A stretch of 64,000 nt of DNA from Gammaproteobacteria bacterium (lineage in GTDB: Bacteria > Pseudomonadota > Gammaproteobacteria > Pseudomonadales > Azotimanducaceae): positions 144,819-208,818 of the forward strand of contig NZGC01000081.1 in assembly GCA_002689445.1 (NCBI GenBank), written 5' to 3'. Positions 17,965 to 27,597 of the stretch are shown here, in pieces (the stretch's first letter is position 1; every line of letters begins with the position of its first letter). The notes under the pieces were generated by a model. That model made no database searches. It had not been told where the DNA came from and worked only from the letters and a program-made list of their open reading frames with translations. A program made the position numbers and the translations under genes.

Positions 17965-19098
17965 TCAAATTGGCGTTAACTCGAAAGCTTGTGTATCTAC
18001 TTGGATGGCTCGCCCCGAACTCACAGAAGCCTGCGCGGCCAACCCCATTAAGACCGCTTTGAATCCAGCATCACAATCTACCAGTGGCGGCTCGCCTGAC
18101 CTCACCGCCTGCCAAAAAGCCTGATGCTGAAAAAAGGTTGCTCCTTGATGCGAGCCTGCGTTCAGCGCGAGCTCTGGTACTGACACCGTCTCGACGATGG
18201 GGCCTGGGGGCGACCTCGGCGAGAAAATGATTTCGGCTTCAATAGCCGACGCCTGCTTGGAGTGAAAAGGACCCGGAATCCGGCAATCTAGGCGTGCCTG
18301 GTCCCCTACCAACGACAACTCTTGCTCGAAAGCAACACCTTCAGCAAACATACAGAGATCTAAAATGCCTCGAGCCCCGTTATCGAAGTCGACCACGACA
18401 TAACCATTGTCCCAAATATCCGGCTGTTCGCCCCCGTAACGCTCCGCAAGATGATTAACATCCTGCGCGGCGGTGGCATAAATTTTTACCGGCTCGGCAA
18501 CCAAAAAAAGGCGCATGAGGTCAAAGAAGTGGCAACATTTTTCAACGAAGGTTCCCCCCGAAAAGCGATTAAAACGATTCCAATCATCGACTTTTTTTAG
18601 GAAGGGATATCGATGCTCTCGAATACTCAACATTTTAACCGAACCTACCTGGTCTCGCTGGGCAGCAAAGGCTTGTAATGCCGGCATAAATCGATACTCC
18701 ATACCCACCCATACAAAGGCCTCATGTGCCTGTATCGCCGAGCGTAGACGAAAGACATCTTCTAGGCGCGTAACCAGCGGTTTCTCGATCAAGACAGGAA
18801 TGCTAACAGCCTCGAGAATGGCAAGGAGCTGCTCTGCGTGCAGATAATTGGGCGTGGCCACCACGAGGGCATCTAATTCGTCTTCAAGTAGCGCCGGCAA
18901 ACTCGCCCTCAAGGTGGCTTCTGGAACCAATTCTTGCGCTCTGGCCCTCATGGCTTCATTGGTGTCGCAAATTGAGACGACCTTAACATCCTCAAATAAC
19001 ACCAAATTTCTAAGGTGTTCTCGGCCCATCATCCCCGCACCCAACAATCCGCAACGAAGCCCTTCGCTACCAGATTGCTTACGCTCTACCTTTACCAT
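17965..19098 (-). CDS. Gfo/Idh/MocA family NAD(P)-dependent oxidoreductase
   Basis: 377 residues. A Rossmann domain begins with CGLLGAGMMGREHL (GxGxxG near 16-21), and LIEKPLV near residue 100 is the catalytic EKP motif. The C-terminal alpha/beta substrate domain has the SGGTFVEKCCHFFDLMR segment holding the His of the family. It probably oxidises or reduces a sugar, inositol or related compound. A small hairpin (17943-17949 with 17957-17963) lies just after the stop and may end transcription. It diverges from the ChaC gene. Confidence 0.88.
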   Translation of the reverse strand: MVKVERKQSGSEGLRCGLLGAGMMGREHLRNLVLFEDVKVVSICDTNEAMRARAQELVPEATLRASLPALLEDELDALVVATPNYLHAEQLLAILEAVSIPVLIEKPLVTRLEDVFRLRSAIQAHEAFVWVGMEYRFMPALQAFAAQRDQVGSVKMLSIREHRYPFLKKVDDWNRFNRFSGGTFVEKCCHFFDLMRLFLVAEPVKIYATAAQDVNHLAERYGGEQPDIWDNGYVVVDFDNGARGILDLCMFAEGVAFEQELSLVGDQARLDCRIPGPFHSKQASAIEAEIIFSPRSPPGPIVETVSVPELALNAGSHQGATFFQHQAFWQAVRSGEPPLVDCDAGFKAVLMGLAAQASVSSGRAIQVDTQAFELTPI

Positions 19099-19195
19099 CT
19101 TACCTCTCCCACCCTTGGCTGCGTTCTCGTAAAAACCACAGGATTCTCGTCAAAATTACTGGCCCAAAGTATAACCCAGGGGTTAAGGTTTCCTG

Positions 19196-19822
19196 ATGAC
19201 ATCTTCCATTTGGCTGTTTGGCTATGGCTCGATTCTTTGGCGGCCAAATTTTGATTATGTAACAGCATGCCAAGCCACGTTACCGGGTTTTAAGCGACGG
19301 TTCTGGCAGGCTTCCTCCGATCACCGAGGCACAATCGCGCATCCTGGAGCCGTAGTCACTTTACGACCAAGCCCGGGCGACTGGGTGACGGGCATTGCCT
19401 ACCGCATCGAGGCGCCGCGTCAAGCTAACAGCTTAGCAGCGCTAGATCATCGAGAGCAAAATGGTTATGCGCGATTTGACGTTACCGTAAACACTCGGGA
19501 GTATCAGCAGCTATCCTGTTTAACGTATATTGCTACATCTGGGAATCCTTGGGATCTCGGCGAGCCTAGCCTCAACGATCTTGCCCAGCAGATTTACTCG
19601 GCAGCCGGTCCCTCGGGGTCAAACCTTCAGTATTTTGAGCAGTTATGGCACGCAAGCCATGTCTTAGATGCTAGCGATTCACACCTTGAAGCGCTGGCAT
19701 CTGAGATCCTTCAGATCGATAAGGATTCACTCTGCATCAATGGTAGAGACAGATTACAGGACTCGGTCGAACTGCTACCATGGCATCCATTGAGGAGAGA
19801 CTATCGTGAACCTAATACCTGA
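19196..19822 (+). CDS. ChaC-like gamma-glutamylcyclotransferase
   Basis: 208 residues. WLFGYGSILWRPNF at the start is the substrate-binding YGSLxW motif of the BtrG/ChaC fold, and LDHREQNGY holds the catalytic Glu (around residue 88). ChaC proteins cleave glutathione to 5-oxoproline and Cys-Gly. The ATG has AAGG eight bases upstream. The 3' end overlaps the start of the M20 gene by 17 bases, so the two are translated as an operon, perhaps for peptide or thiol turnover. Confidence 0.9.
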   Translation: MTSSIWLFGYGSILWRPNFDYVTACQATLPGFKRRFWQASSDHRGTIAHPGAVVTLRPSPGDWVTGIAYRIEAPRQANSLAALDHREQNGYARFDVTVNTREYQQLSCLTYIATSGNPWDLGEPSLNDLAQQIYSAAGPSGSNLQYFEQLWHASHVLDASDSHLEALASEILQIDKDSLCINGRDRLQDSVELLPWHPLRRDYREPNT

Positions 19823-20978
19823 AATCGTCACCCAATCAGCCGAGCTCACAGACTGGCGGCGACACATTCACGCACACCCTGAACTTGCCTTTGAAGAAAC
19901 ACAAACTGCAGCCTTCGTGGCAGAGAAGTTACGTTCTTTTGGCATCGACGTTGTGGAAGGTATTGCCGGCACCGGTGTTGTTGGGACACTTCAGCGAGGT
20001 GGGGGCAATCGCTCGATTGGCCTGCGGGCAGACCTTGACGCACTTCCGATCGTTGAAGCCAACGACTTTGAGCATCGGTCTACGCAACCCGGCGTGATGC
20101 ACGCTTGTGGCCACGATGGTCACACAACCATGTTGTTGGGCGCTGCAGCCTATTTGGCTGCTTCCGACACATTCAGTGGGACCGTTCATTTTATTTTTCA
20201 GCCCGCAGAAGAAAACGAGGGCGGTGCCCGCGCGATGGTAGAGGCGGGCTTGTTCGAACAGTTTCCCATGGAAGCGGTGTATGGCATGCACAACATCCCG
20301 GGGATACCGGTTGGAGAGTTTGCCGTTAAACCAGGGCCTATGATGGCGGCCTTCGACATCTTTGACATTACCGTACGTGGTCGAGGCGGGCATGCGGCAA
20401 TTCCCCAACAAACGGTCGACCCAGTATTAATTGGGACCAAGATTGTTGAAGCCTTGCAAACCTTGGTTGCGCGAGAAATTAACCCCCAGGAACCTGCTGT
20501 TCTCAGCGTTACCCAATTTCATGGTGGCGACGCTTATAACGTCATTCCGGATCAGGTTAGTATCTCAGGATGTACACGTTGTTTCTCAACCCGAGTTCAG
20601 GCTCAATTTGAGCAAAGCATTGAGCGAGTCGCTTGCGGCATCGCTAGTGGGTTTGGCGCCGAAATTGAATTCAGCTACGAGCGACGCTATCCCCCGACGG
20701 TCAACAGTCCGACTGAGACTGAAAGCGCTGCCGAAGCCGCGATCGCGGTGTCGGGCGCCACAGCAGTCAATCGTGCTCCCAAACCCTCGATGGGCTCCGA
20801 AGACTTTGCCTACATGTTGCAGGAAAAACCAGGATGCTATATTTGGATTGGTAACGGTGACGGCGAGGGCTCCTGCATGATTCATAATCCAGGGTATGAT
20901 TTCAACGACGAAATCTTACCCATTGGCGCGAGCTATTGGTCAGCTTTGGTCGCCCAATTGCTTCCGAAACGCGACTAG
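19806..20978 (+). CDS. M20-family amidohydrolase (hippurate/N-acyl amino acid hydrolase-like)
   Basis: 390 residues. The start is GTG preceded by TGAGGAGAGA. Typical features are WRRHIHAHPEL, GLRADLDALPI, HACGHDGHT and PAEENEGG, which provide the metal-binding His/Asp/Glu residues. A central dimerisation domain (GRGGHAAIPQQTVDP) follows, and GSEDFAYMLQ near the end gives the last ligands. Members release amino acids from N-acyl or aryl amides. It overlaps chaC-like by 17 bases and precedes the S33 hydrolase by one base, so it belongs to a three-gene operon. Confidence 0.93.
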   Translation: MNLIPEIVTQSAELTDWRRHIHAHPELAFEETQTAAFVAEKLRSFGIDVVEGIAGTGVVGTLQRGGGNRSIGLRADLDALPIVEANDFEHRSTQPGVMHACGHDGHTTMLLGAAAYLAASDTFSGTVHFIFQPAEENEGGARAMVEAGLFEQFPMEAVYGMHNIPGIPVGEFAVKPGPMMAAFDIFDITVRGRGGHAAIPQQTVDPVLIGTKIVEALQTLVAREINPQEPAVLSVTQFHGGDAYNVIPDQVSISGCTRCFSTRVQAQFEQSIERVACGIASGFGAEIEFSYERRYPPTVNSPTETESAAEAAIAVSGATAVNRAPKPSMGSEDFAYMLQEKPGCYIWIGNGDGEGSCMIHNPGYDFNDEILPIGASYWSALVAQLLPKRD

Positions 20979-20979
20979 A

Positions 20980-21837
20980 ATGGCCTTTATCGAGCATCGC
21001 CTGGGTACCACGCACTATACGGTTAAACGGAAAGACCCTAGTCTCGATCCTATCATCTGGCTCCATGGGGGTCCCGGTGGCACTCACAATCCCAAAGGAC
21101 CCGTATTTTCGCTGGCAACTGACCGCAGTGTCTACGCTTATACACAATTAGGATCAGGCCGGAGCAGCGACCTGGGTAAAAGACGCTGGCGAATCAGCAC
21201 CTTCGTCAATGAGCTACACGAATTGATTAGGGCCTGGGGCATCGAATCCTTCCATTTAATGGGCGGCTCATGGGGTACGACCCTCGCCGTCGAATATTAC
21301 TTGAGACACCATGGCAAAGGTATCCAATCCTTGGTTCTACAGTCGCCGATGCTATCTGCAGCCGATTGGCAACGGGACGCTAACCGGCTCATCAAGGGCC
21401 TCCCCCAAGAAACGCAGACGGTGATTAAAGGCTGTCAGTCATTGGGGGCTACCGATGCCCAAGTTTATCAACAGGCATTGGCCAGTTACTATGCTCGGCA
21501 TGTCTTGAGGCGCCCCAAAAAGCTGAAAGCCATGTTATCCAGGAAAAACCCGAGAGGCGCAGCCATTTACCGCTATATGTGGGGAGAGAGCGAATTTTCA
21601 GCCACTGGGACTCTCAAAAATTACGACACAACTGCCAATCTCAAGCAGATTACCTGCCCAACGCTTGTGGTCTGCGGTGAACACGATGAAGCCACGCCAA
21701 AAACTGGTAAACGCTACGCTCGCGCCTTACCCCAGGGCAGATTTGTCGAGATTGAACATGCGAGTCATGCGATCTGGGAAGAGAGGCCCCATAGTTTGAG
21801 GCGAGCCATTCTTGGATTCCTCGCTTCCCAGGATTAA
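20980..21837 (+). CDS. S33-family alpha/beta hydrolase (proline iminopeptidase-like)
   Basis: 285 residues. The oxyanion motif HGGPGG and the nucleophile elbow GGSWGTTLA mark the proline iminopeptidase subgroup of alpha/beta hydrolases; the acid lies in CGEHDEATP and the His in EHASHAIWEE. The start at 20980 follows the M20 stop by one base. An upstream in-frame ATG at 20896 would overlap the M20 gene by 83 bases and is less likely. It probably removes N-terminal proline or another amide-type substrate. The end overlaps the opposite GST gene by four bases. Confidence 0.88.
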   Translation: MAFIEHRLGTTHYTVKRKDPSLDPIIWLHGGPGGTHNPKGPVFSLATDRSVYAYTQLGSGRSSDLGKRRWRISTFVNELHELIRAWGIESFHLMGGSWGTTLAVEYYLRHHGKGIQSLVLQSPMLSAADWQRDANRLIKGLPQETQTVIKGCQSLGATDAQVYQQALASYYARHVLRRPKKLKAMLSRKNPRGAAIYRYMWGESEFSATGTLKNYDTTANLKQITCPTLVVCGEHDEATPKTGKRYARALPQGRFVEIEHASHAIWEERPHSLRRAILGFLASQD

Positions 21838-22742
21838 ATTGGATCCATCCGAAACCCCATCCGCGGGAAGTGTACCAACAAGTCGCCTACCTCCTCGTCG
21901 CTTCTCACCAACGAGAACGCTTCAGGCAGGCTCGATACCTTAACTTCTGTCCCTCTCACCGGCTGCAGACCGTAATCGATCGGCACCACCGTCACTGACT
22001 TGCCTAAAGTTTGCTGATCGAGGGCTGGAGCCGCAGCGGCAATAGCGAGGGCTTCCTCGCCACTCATCGATTCCACCACCCCGTGACCATAAGCTCGAAT
22101 GCGGTCGAACCACGCCATAACCTCAGTATAACCGACTAGGTCACTGACCAGTTCTGGCCGCTCAGCAATAAACCAAAGACAGTGATACACCGAAAAATCC
22201 GCAATCGTCGGTTGTGAACCCAACAAGAAATCCGATCGTTTCAGTTGATGGTTAAACGCCTCTAACCATAAGTCGAAGTGATTAAGCGCTTCCTCCAAAG
22301 GCATTTGTAGGCCACTCGATCCTGCGGCAAAGGCCGCTCGATCTGCCATGAACGCTGCGGCGGCTGCCTCATCGGTAAATAATGGATTATCAGCCAATGC
22401 CTTAGGCTGAAAGGCGACGGCCACAACCACTTTGAATAAGAAGGTGTCTGCCCAATAAGCAAGATGCTCTGCTGCCGCCAGAAGATTTTCGGGGAACAGG
22501 GCCTTTTCCGGTGCTCGCCTCGCTAAGACCTTTGCAATCAACGCCGTATCGCAGAAGACTTCACGACCCATTTGTAAGACCGGGGTTCGGCGATAGCCCC
22601 CGGTTAACGGCATCAATAGCGGGCGAGGCATAATGACCGGAATTTCCACCTGAGCGCTCGGCAAATCGAGATAGCCAAGCAACGCTCTTATCTTTTCAGA
22701 GAAGGGAGATCCCGCATATTGGTGCAATATCAATTTTTCCAT
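21834..22742 (-). CDS. glutathione S-transferase family protein with C-terminal extension
   Basis: 302 residues. The N-terminal 75 residues form the thioredoxin-like domain (SPFSEKIRALLGYLDL, and a TPVLQMG strand), followed by an all-helical GST domain to about 235. The last 65 residues are beta-rich and not part of standard GSTs; similar extensions occur in several proteobacterial homologues. The substrate is unknown. It is convergent with the S33 gene by a 4-base overlap and diverges from the CMD-like gene. Confidence 0.85.
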   Translation of the reverse strand: MEKLILHQYAGSPFSEKIRALLGYLDLPSAQVEIPVIMPRPLLMPLTGGYRRTPVLQMGREVFCDTALIAKVLARRAPEKALFPENLLAAAEHLAYWADTFLFKVVVAVAFQPKALADNPLFTDEAAAAAFMADRAAFAAGSSGLQMPLEEALNHFDLWLEAFNHQLKRSDFLLGSQPTIADFSVYHCLWFIAERPELVSDLVGYTEVMAWFDRIRAYGHGVVESMSGEEALAIAAAAPALDQQTLGKSVTVVPIDYGLQPVRGTEVKVSSLPEAFSLVRSDEEVGDLLVHFPRMGFRMDPI

Positions 22743-22834
22743 TCAATCTCCTCGCTCTGGGTCATTGCCCTATTCAACACCGCTAGAGTCTGCTGTAGTC
22801 TGTCCATCTGATCAACCTTGACTAGGATCCTTTT

Positions 22835-23386
22835 ATGCGACTAAAAAAACCTCGAGTCTCGCCTGTTTTAGAATCTGATTGGTCTGACGCTCAGCGGGCC
22901 CTGCTCGAACCACAAGTGATGCGCGGCCGGGTTCAGAATATTTTCCTCACTCTCGCCAATCATGTGCCGCTGGCAAAACGGTGGATGGTGTTCGCCAACC
23001 ACATCCTGCATAAATCGACTCTGGCGGCTCGAGATCGAGAGCTCCTTATTTTAAGAGTGGGATGGCTTTGCCAGTCAGGTTACGAATGGGGCCAACATGT
23101 CCTGATTGGAACCAAAGCCGGCATTACGGACGAGGAGATCGAAGCCATCAAAGTCGGCCCCGATGCGCCCAATTGGTTAGAGCAAGATCGACTGTTGTTG
23201 ACCGCAACCGATGAATTGGCTGCGGACGCCTTTATTACCGATACAACCTGGGGCGCTCTCGCGAAATTTTACAACCAGGAGCAATTGATGGACTTGGTAT
23301 TTACCGTGGGTCAATACCAACTTGTCTCAATGGCATTGAACACCTTTGGCGTTCAACTTGATCCAGACCTGCCCGTCATGAAATGA
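22835..23386 (+). CDS. carboxymuconolactone decarboxylase-family protein
   Basis: 183 residues with an alpha-helical CMD/AhpD-like fold. The core segment RDRELLILRVGWLCQSGYEW is typical, but it holds a single Cys in place of the CxxC of AhpD, so thiol peroxidase chemistry is unlikely. The exact activity is unknown. It lies 20 bases before the convergent phosphotransferase gene. Confidence 0.88.
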   Translation: MRLKKPRVSPVLESDWSDAQRALLEPQVMRGRVQNIFLTLANHVPLAKRWMVFANHILHKSTLAARDRELLILRVGWLCQSGYEWGQHVLIGTKAGITDEEIEAIKVGPDAPNWLEQDRLLLTATDELAADAFITDTTWGALAKFYNQEQLMDLVFTVGQYQLVSMALNTFGVQLDPDLPVMK

Positions 23387-23406
23387 AGGCAACTGCTTAA
23401 TCTGAA

Positions 23407-24477
23407 TTAGGCGTCTAAGTCATCCAAGTTAACAGACTTATCAATCTGCGCCCAGGCCAACTTCGCCATGTTAAATGCGCCGGCACCCGCTGCCTCCGCA
23501 TGCTGGCTCGCAGCTGTGCCATCTAGGACCCGCTTAGCAATCCCTTGTAGGATAGCGGCCATTTTGAACATGTTGAAGGCCAAATAATAATCCCAATGAT
23601 CGATACCCGAGCGCCCAGTGCGGCGGCAATACGCTTCGACGAACTCAGACTCTGATGGAATGCCTAACGCTTTCAGGTCGACACCGCGAAGTGCGTCGCG
23701 ATAGGGCCGACACAAATAAGCAAAATCTGCGATCGGACAACCTAAGGTGCTCAGTTCCCAGTCCAGCAAGCCAATCACTTCGTTACGAGTCGAATGCATC
23801 ATCATATTGGCAATCTGTAAATCGCCATGAACAATCGCGCAACCTTCACTCTCTGGTATGTTGGCAGGAAGGTAATCCAGCAGATTATCCATATAGGGAT
23901 TGTCTACCGTTCGCGTATAGTCGTATTGGCCTCCCCATCGTGCTAACTGTCGAGCAATGTAATCTGACTCTTTTCCAAAATCGCTGAGGCCCACTTCACG
24001 ATAATCCACCTGGTGAAGCTTGGCCACGGCTGCGTTAGCCGCATCCCAAAATTCAAATCGCTGTTGTTGGGTATAGGGACCATCGGTTGAGTCCCAAATG
24101 ACTCTGCCTTCAAGATATTCCATGACATAAAACCAGGTTCCAATCACCGATTCGTCGGTGCACAAGGCAAAGGTCTTTGCCGTTGGCACATCAGCATTGG
24201 CCAGCGCCGTTAACACTTTATACTCTCGGTCGACAGCATGAGCTGACTTGAGCAGTTCCCCCGGGGGCTTACGGCGCAGCACATATCGCTGGGTAGGCGT
24301 CGAGACTAAGTAAGTGGGGTTCGACTGCCCTCCCGCGAACTCCTCAACGGTCAAAGGCCCCTCAAAACCGGACACATTTGCTGCCATAAACTCGGTTAAG
24401 TTCGGTATCGAAATCTGATGCCGTTCCTGTACGGGGATCGTACCGGTATTATCTTCTGCTTTAAAATCTGTCATCAC
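23407..24477 (-). CDS. ACAD10-type aminoglycoside phosphotransferase-family kinase
   Basis: 356 residues. The kinase-like fold shows YVLRRKPPG (ATP Lys region), the catalytic loop IVHGDLQIANMM and the metal-binding LLDWELSTLG. This subgroup is fused to or paired with acyl-CoA dehydrogenases in animals (ACAD10/11) and phosphorylates 4-hydroxyacyl-CoAs in that pathway. Here it stands alone but the window has several acyl-CoA dehydrogenases. A role in 4-hydroxy acid breakdown is inference. No SD better than the upstream GTT is obvious; the ATG at 24477 begins the conserved head. Confidence 0.85.
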   Translation of the reverse strand: MMTDFKAEDNTGTIPVQERHQISIPNLTEFMAANVSGFEGPLTVEEFAGGQSNPTYLVSTPTQRYVLRRKPPGELLKSAHAVDREYKVLTALANADVPTAKTFALCTDESVIGTWFYVMEYLEGRVIWDSTDGPYTQQQRFEFWDAANAAVAKLHQVDYREVGLSDFGKESDYIARQLARWGGQYDYTRTVDNPYMDNLLDYLPANIPESEGCAIVHGDLQIANMMMHSTRNEVIGLLDWELSTLGCPIADFAYLCRPYRDALRGVDLKALGIPSESEFVEAYCRRTGRSGIDHWDYYLAFNMFKMAAILQGIAKRVLDGTAASQHAEAAGAGAFNMAKLAWAQIDKSVNLDDLDA

Positions 24478-24666
24478 GTAACTCTATTGTCTAGACCATG
24501 CTCGATGATGATACCTCAGACACAATCAATCAAGCCGATGGCGAAAAATGACCTGCGATGACCCAAGCTTTAAGTCTTTTTGATCGCGGATACTTGCCTA
24601 GGGCTGGCTAGACACTCCACCCTGAGCGGGCAGCCAACGTCTGAACTGCCTCATTGTCTTGAGGAC

Positions 24667-24695
24667 AAAAAAAAGGCCAGCATCTGCTGGCCTTT
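24667..24695 (-). terminator. intrinsic terminator of korAB
   Basis: Read on the minus strand, a GC-rich stem AAGGCCAGCA pairs with TGCTGGCCTT across a tiny loop and is followed by eight Ts. It lies 14 bases after the korB stop codon and is a classic Rho-independent terminator. Confidence 0.92.
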
Positions 24696-24709
24696 CGAGT
24701 AGGTTGAGT

Positions 24710-25726
24710 CTAGCCCACTGTCCAAGTATGACCCTGACGCAAGACAGCATTGAAATCGGCGATGCCCTTTTTCTCACGCACTGTTTTGATTTGCTCATAC
24801 ACCGAACTCTCATAGGAAGTTTCTGGCTGACAAAAGAGCACACCCACGGCCTCAGGGAAGTCAGGTGCAGAGAGTCCAGCAAGCATTGTTGCCAACATTC
24901 TATTGGTTTCATCGTGCACAACAATATCGTCCAAGGTCACACCGTCTTCGCCAATGGTTACCACTTCTAACTGCAATGACTTAGCGTTGAGTCTTAGGCC
25001 TTGACTGTTATCGGTTCCGAAAACCAGCGGTTGCCCATGCTCTAACAACAAGCGACTCTGAGCAGCAGTCTTCTTCTCTTTAATGTAGTCGAAAATGCCA
25101 TCATTATAGACCGGACAATTTTGGTAAATCTCTACGAACGATGCGCCTTTATGGGCATGGGCGCGCTTTAGCACTGGAGTCATGTGCTTAGCTTCGGTGT
25201 CAATGGTCCGTGCCACAAATCTGGCGCCGGCACCCAAAGCGAAGGTGCAGGGCCGCAGTGGCATATCCAGTGAACCGTCCGGCGTTGAGGGTGATCGTGT
25301 ACCCACTTTCGACGTTGGCGAATACTGCCCTTTGGTCAGGCCGTAAATTTCGTTATTGAATAGCAGGATTTGCAAGTCAACGTTTCGTCTCAAAACATGC
25401 AGCATATGATTACCACCAATGCTCAGCCCGTCGCCGTCACCGGTTACCACCCAAACATCTAATTCCGGATTAGCAAGCTTAACGCCGGTGGCTATTGAGG
25501 GGGCTCTACCGTGGATCGTGTGAAAACCATAGGTCTCCATGTAATAGGGAAATCGCGATGAGCAACCGATGCCTGATACAAACACGGTATTTTCTTTGGG
25601 TGTATCGATTTCTGGCATCAATTTCTGAATGGTCTTAAGAATGGCGTAATCGCCGCAACCCGGACACCAACGTACTTCTTGGTCGGTGCTAAAATCTTTT
25701 AAGGTGAGTTTTTGGGGCGCGTTCAT
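24710..25726 (-). CDS. korB: 2-oxoacid:ferredoxin oxidoreductase beta subunit
   Basis: 338 residues. CPGCGDYAI near 21-29 gives two Cys of the Fe-S cluster; the ThDP site has GDGDGLSIGGNH and NNEIYGLTKGQYSP. This matches KorB of 2-oxoglutarate:ferredoxin oxidoreductases found in aerobes. The ATG overlaps the korA stop in ATGA. The holoenzyme converts a 2-oxoacid plus CoA to an acyl-CoA, CO2 and reduced ferredoxin in the cytosol. No ferredoxin gene is nearby. Confidence 0.93.
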   Translation of the reverse strand: MNAPQKLTLKDFSTDQEVRWCPGCGDYAILKTIQKLMPEIDTPKENTVFVSGIGCSSRFPYYMETYGFHTIHGRAPSIATGVKLANPELDVWVVTGDGDGLSIGGNHMLHVLRRNVDLQILLFNNEIYGLTKGQYSPTSKVGTRSPSTPDGSLDMPLRPCTFALGAGARFVARTIDTEAKHMTPVLKRAHAHKGASFVEIYQNCPVYNDGIFDYIKEKKTAAQSRLLLEHGQPLVFGTDNSQGLRLNAKSLQLEVVTIGEDGVTLDDIVVHDETNRMLATMLAGLSAPDFPEAVGVLFCQPETSYESSVYEQIKTVREKKGIADFNAVLRQGHTWTVG

Positions 25727-27597
25727 GCTTGCTCTCCTAATGACGAGTGAATCGCTTCTAATATCTCTCGGATTTTGAAGGGTTGACCAGAAACCTTATT
25801 CAGTCGCTGCGCATCGATTAGATACTTTGATCTCAAGACCTCGACCAATTGACCGGTATTCATCTCCGGTACCAATATCTGATCGAAACCTTTCAACAGT
25901 TCGCCTAAATTTTCAGGGAAAGGCATCATATAACGGATGTGAATATGGCTCACATCAGCACCTGTGGCGCGGGCCCGCTTGACCGCTTGATGAATCGCTC
26001 CGTAGGTCGAACCCCACCCCACCAGCGCTAATCGTCCTGTTGCGTTACCCTGACTCACCGTTTGCGGCGGGATAAATTTCGCGATGCCATCGATCTTCGC
26101 TTTTCTGACATCCGTCATCTTCTGATGGTTGTCTGGATCATAAGAGATGTCACCGGTTTCGTGGCTCTTCTCGATACCGCCAATACGATGCTCTAAACCT
26201 GGTGTTCCGGGTTTAGCCCAAACTCTCGCTAGCGTTTCAGGATTACGATTGGCTGGCGTAAAACCCTCAGGATCGGTCTCAAAATGGACAGGGAAAGGCG
26301 AGTACTGTGTGACATCTGGCACAAGCCATGGCTCTGAGGCGTTAGCCAAATATCCATCACTGAGCAGCAGCACCGGAGTAGAAAACTGCGTGGCCAACCG
26401 GACAGCTTCTATCGCAACGTCAAAACAATCGGACGGCGTGCTTGAGGCGATTACCGGCAGGGTGGTGTCAGCATGACGACCAAACAACGCTTGATTCAAA
26501 TCCGATTGCTCAGTCTTAGTGGGCATCCCAGTCGAGGGACCACCGCGTTGGGTATTGACGATAACCAGCGGCAGTTCTGTCGCCGCCGCAAGAGAAATGG
26601 CTTCGGCTTTTAACGAAATACCGGGACCAGAGCTTGAGGTGATCCCCAAGGTTCCACCAAAAGAGGCGCCGATTGCCGCACAGACCGCAGCAATTTCGTC
26701 CTCAGCTTGGAAAGTCACGACATCGAACTCTTTGTGCTGAGCCAAGGTATGTAACAAAGATGAGGCTGGTGTGATCGGATAGGACGCAAAGGTAAGCGGG
26801 ATCTCTGCCAACCGACCACCAGCGATTAAGCCGTAGGCCAACGCTTCTGTACCGGTTGCGTTGCGATACAAACCCGGAGCCACCTCTGCCCGCTGAATTC
26901 GGTACACTTCAACCCCACTCGGAAGCTCCGCAGTCTCGGCATAACTGTGCCCAGAGTTCAATGCCGCAATGTTTGCCTGGGCAATTTCAGGCTTGCTGGC
27001 AAATTTCTTTTCTAAATTCTCAATGGTCACCGATCGATCACGATCGAACAGCCACATCACTAGCCCTAGCGTCCACATGTTCTTACAGCGAACTGCAAAT
27101 TTATGCGATAACCCAAAGGGTTCTACAGCAGCGATCACTTGCTTGGTAATCTCGATGACAATGACTCTATAGCCGTCTAGCGATCCATCCTCAAGGGGGT
27201 TGGTTTCGTACCCGGCTCGGACGAGATTCTTGTCGGTGAAAGCGTCACTGTCAGCGATGATGACTCCGCCGGGGAGTAGATCCTTCAAATTGGTGATCAG
27301 CGCCGCCGGGTTCATGACGACCAGTACATCGACATCGTCTCCGGCGGTGGTGACTTCATCTGCTCCAAAATATATCTGAAAAGCTGACACCCCGAACGTC
27401 GCACCCGCAGGCGCCCGGATCTCCGCGGGGAAGTCTGGGAAGGTTGCAAGGTCGTTTCCATGCAAGGCTGTGGCCTCGGTAAAATTACTGCCGGTAAGCT
27501 GCATGCCATCTCCGGAGTCTCCCGCAAACCTGACCACAACAGCCGAGACGGCTTGATCTGCATTACTCTCTACAGATGCTTTTTCTACTACTGACAT
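25723..27597 (-). CDS. korA: 2-oxoacid:ferredoxin oxidoreductase alpha subunit with fused gamma domain
   Basis: 624 residues. Residues about 20-200 form the gamma domain (RFAGDSGDGMQLTGSNF, FPDFPAEIRAP), and about 245-624 the alpha pyrimidine-binding and transketolase-C-like parts (ASYPITPAS, FQAEDEIAAV, SSGPGISLKAE, GGPSTGMPT). This fused arrangement is that of KorAB enzymes of aerobic bacteria. A GAGG site precedes the ATG. A 2-oxoglutarate substrate is likely from the family but not proven. Transcription ends at the terminator after korB. Confidence 0.93.
   Translation of the reverse strand: MSVVEKASVESNADQAVSAVVVRFAGDSGDGMQLTGSNFTEATALHGNDLATFPDFPAEIRAPAGATFGVSAFQIYFGADEVTTAGDDVDVLVVMNPAALITNLKDLLPGGVIIADSDAFTDKNLVRAGYETNPLEDGSLDGYRVIVIEITKQVIAAVEPFGLSHKFAVRCKNMWTLGLVMWLFDRDRSVTIENLEKKFASKPEIAQANIAALNSGHSYAETAELPSGVEVYRIQRAEVAPGLYRNATGTEALAYGLIAGGRLAEIPLTFASYPITPASSLLHTLAQHKEFDVVTFQAEDEIAAVCAAIGASFGGTLGITSSSGPGISLKAEAISLAAATELPLVIVNTQRGGPSTGMPTKTEQSDLNQALFGRHADTTLPVIASSTPSDCFDVAIEAVRLATQFSTPVLLLSDGYLANASEPWLVPDVTQYSPFPVHFETDPEGFTPANRNPETLARVWAKPGTPGLEHRIGGIEKSHETGDISYDPDNHQKMTDVRKAKIDGIAKFIPPQTVSQGNATGRLALVGWGSTYGAIHQAVKRARATGADVSHIHIRYMMPFPENLGELLKGFDQILVPEMNTGQLVEVLRSKYLIDAQRLNKVSGQPFKIREILEAIHSSLGEQA

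Noticed and set aside
24598-24924. A minus-strand open frame across the korB terminator
   Set aside because: It overlaps korB in another frame and runs through the terminator hairpin.
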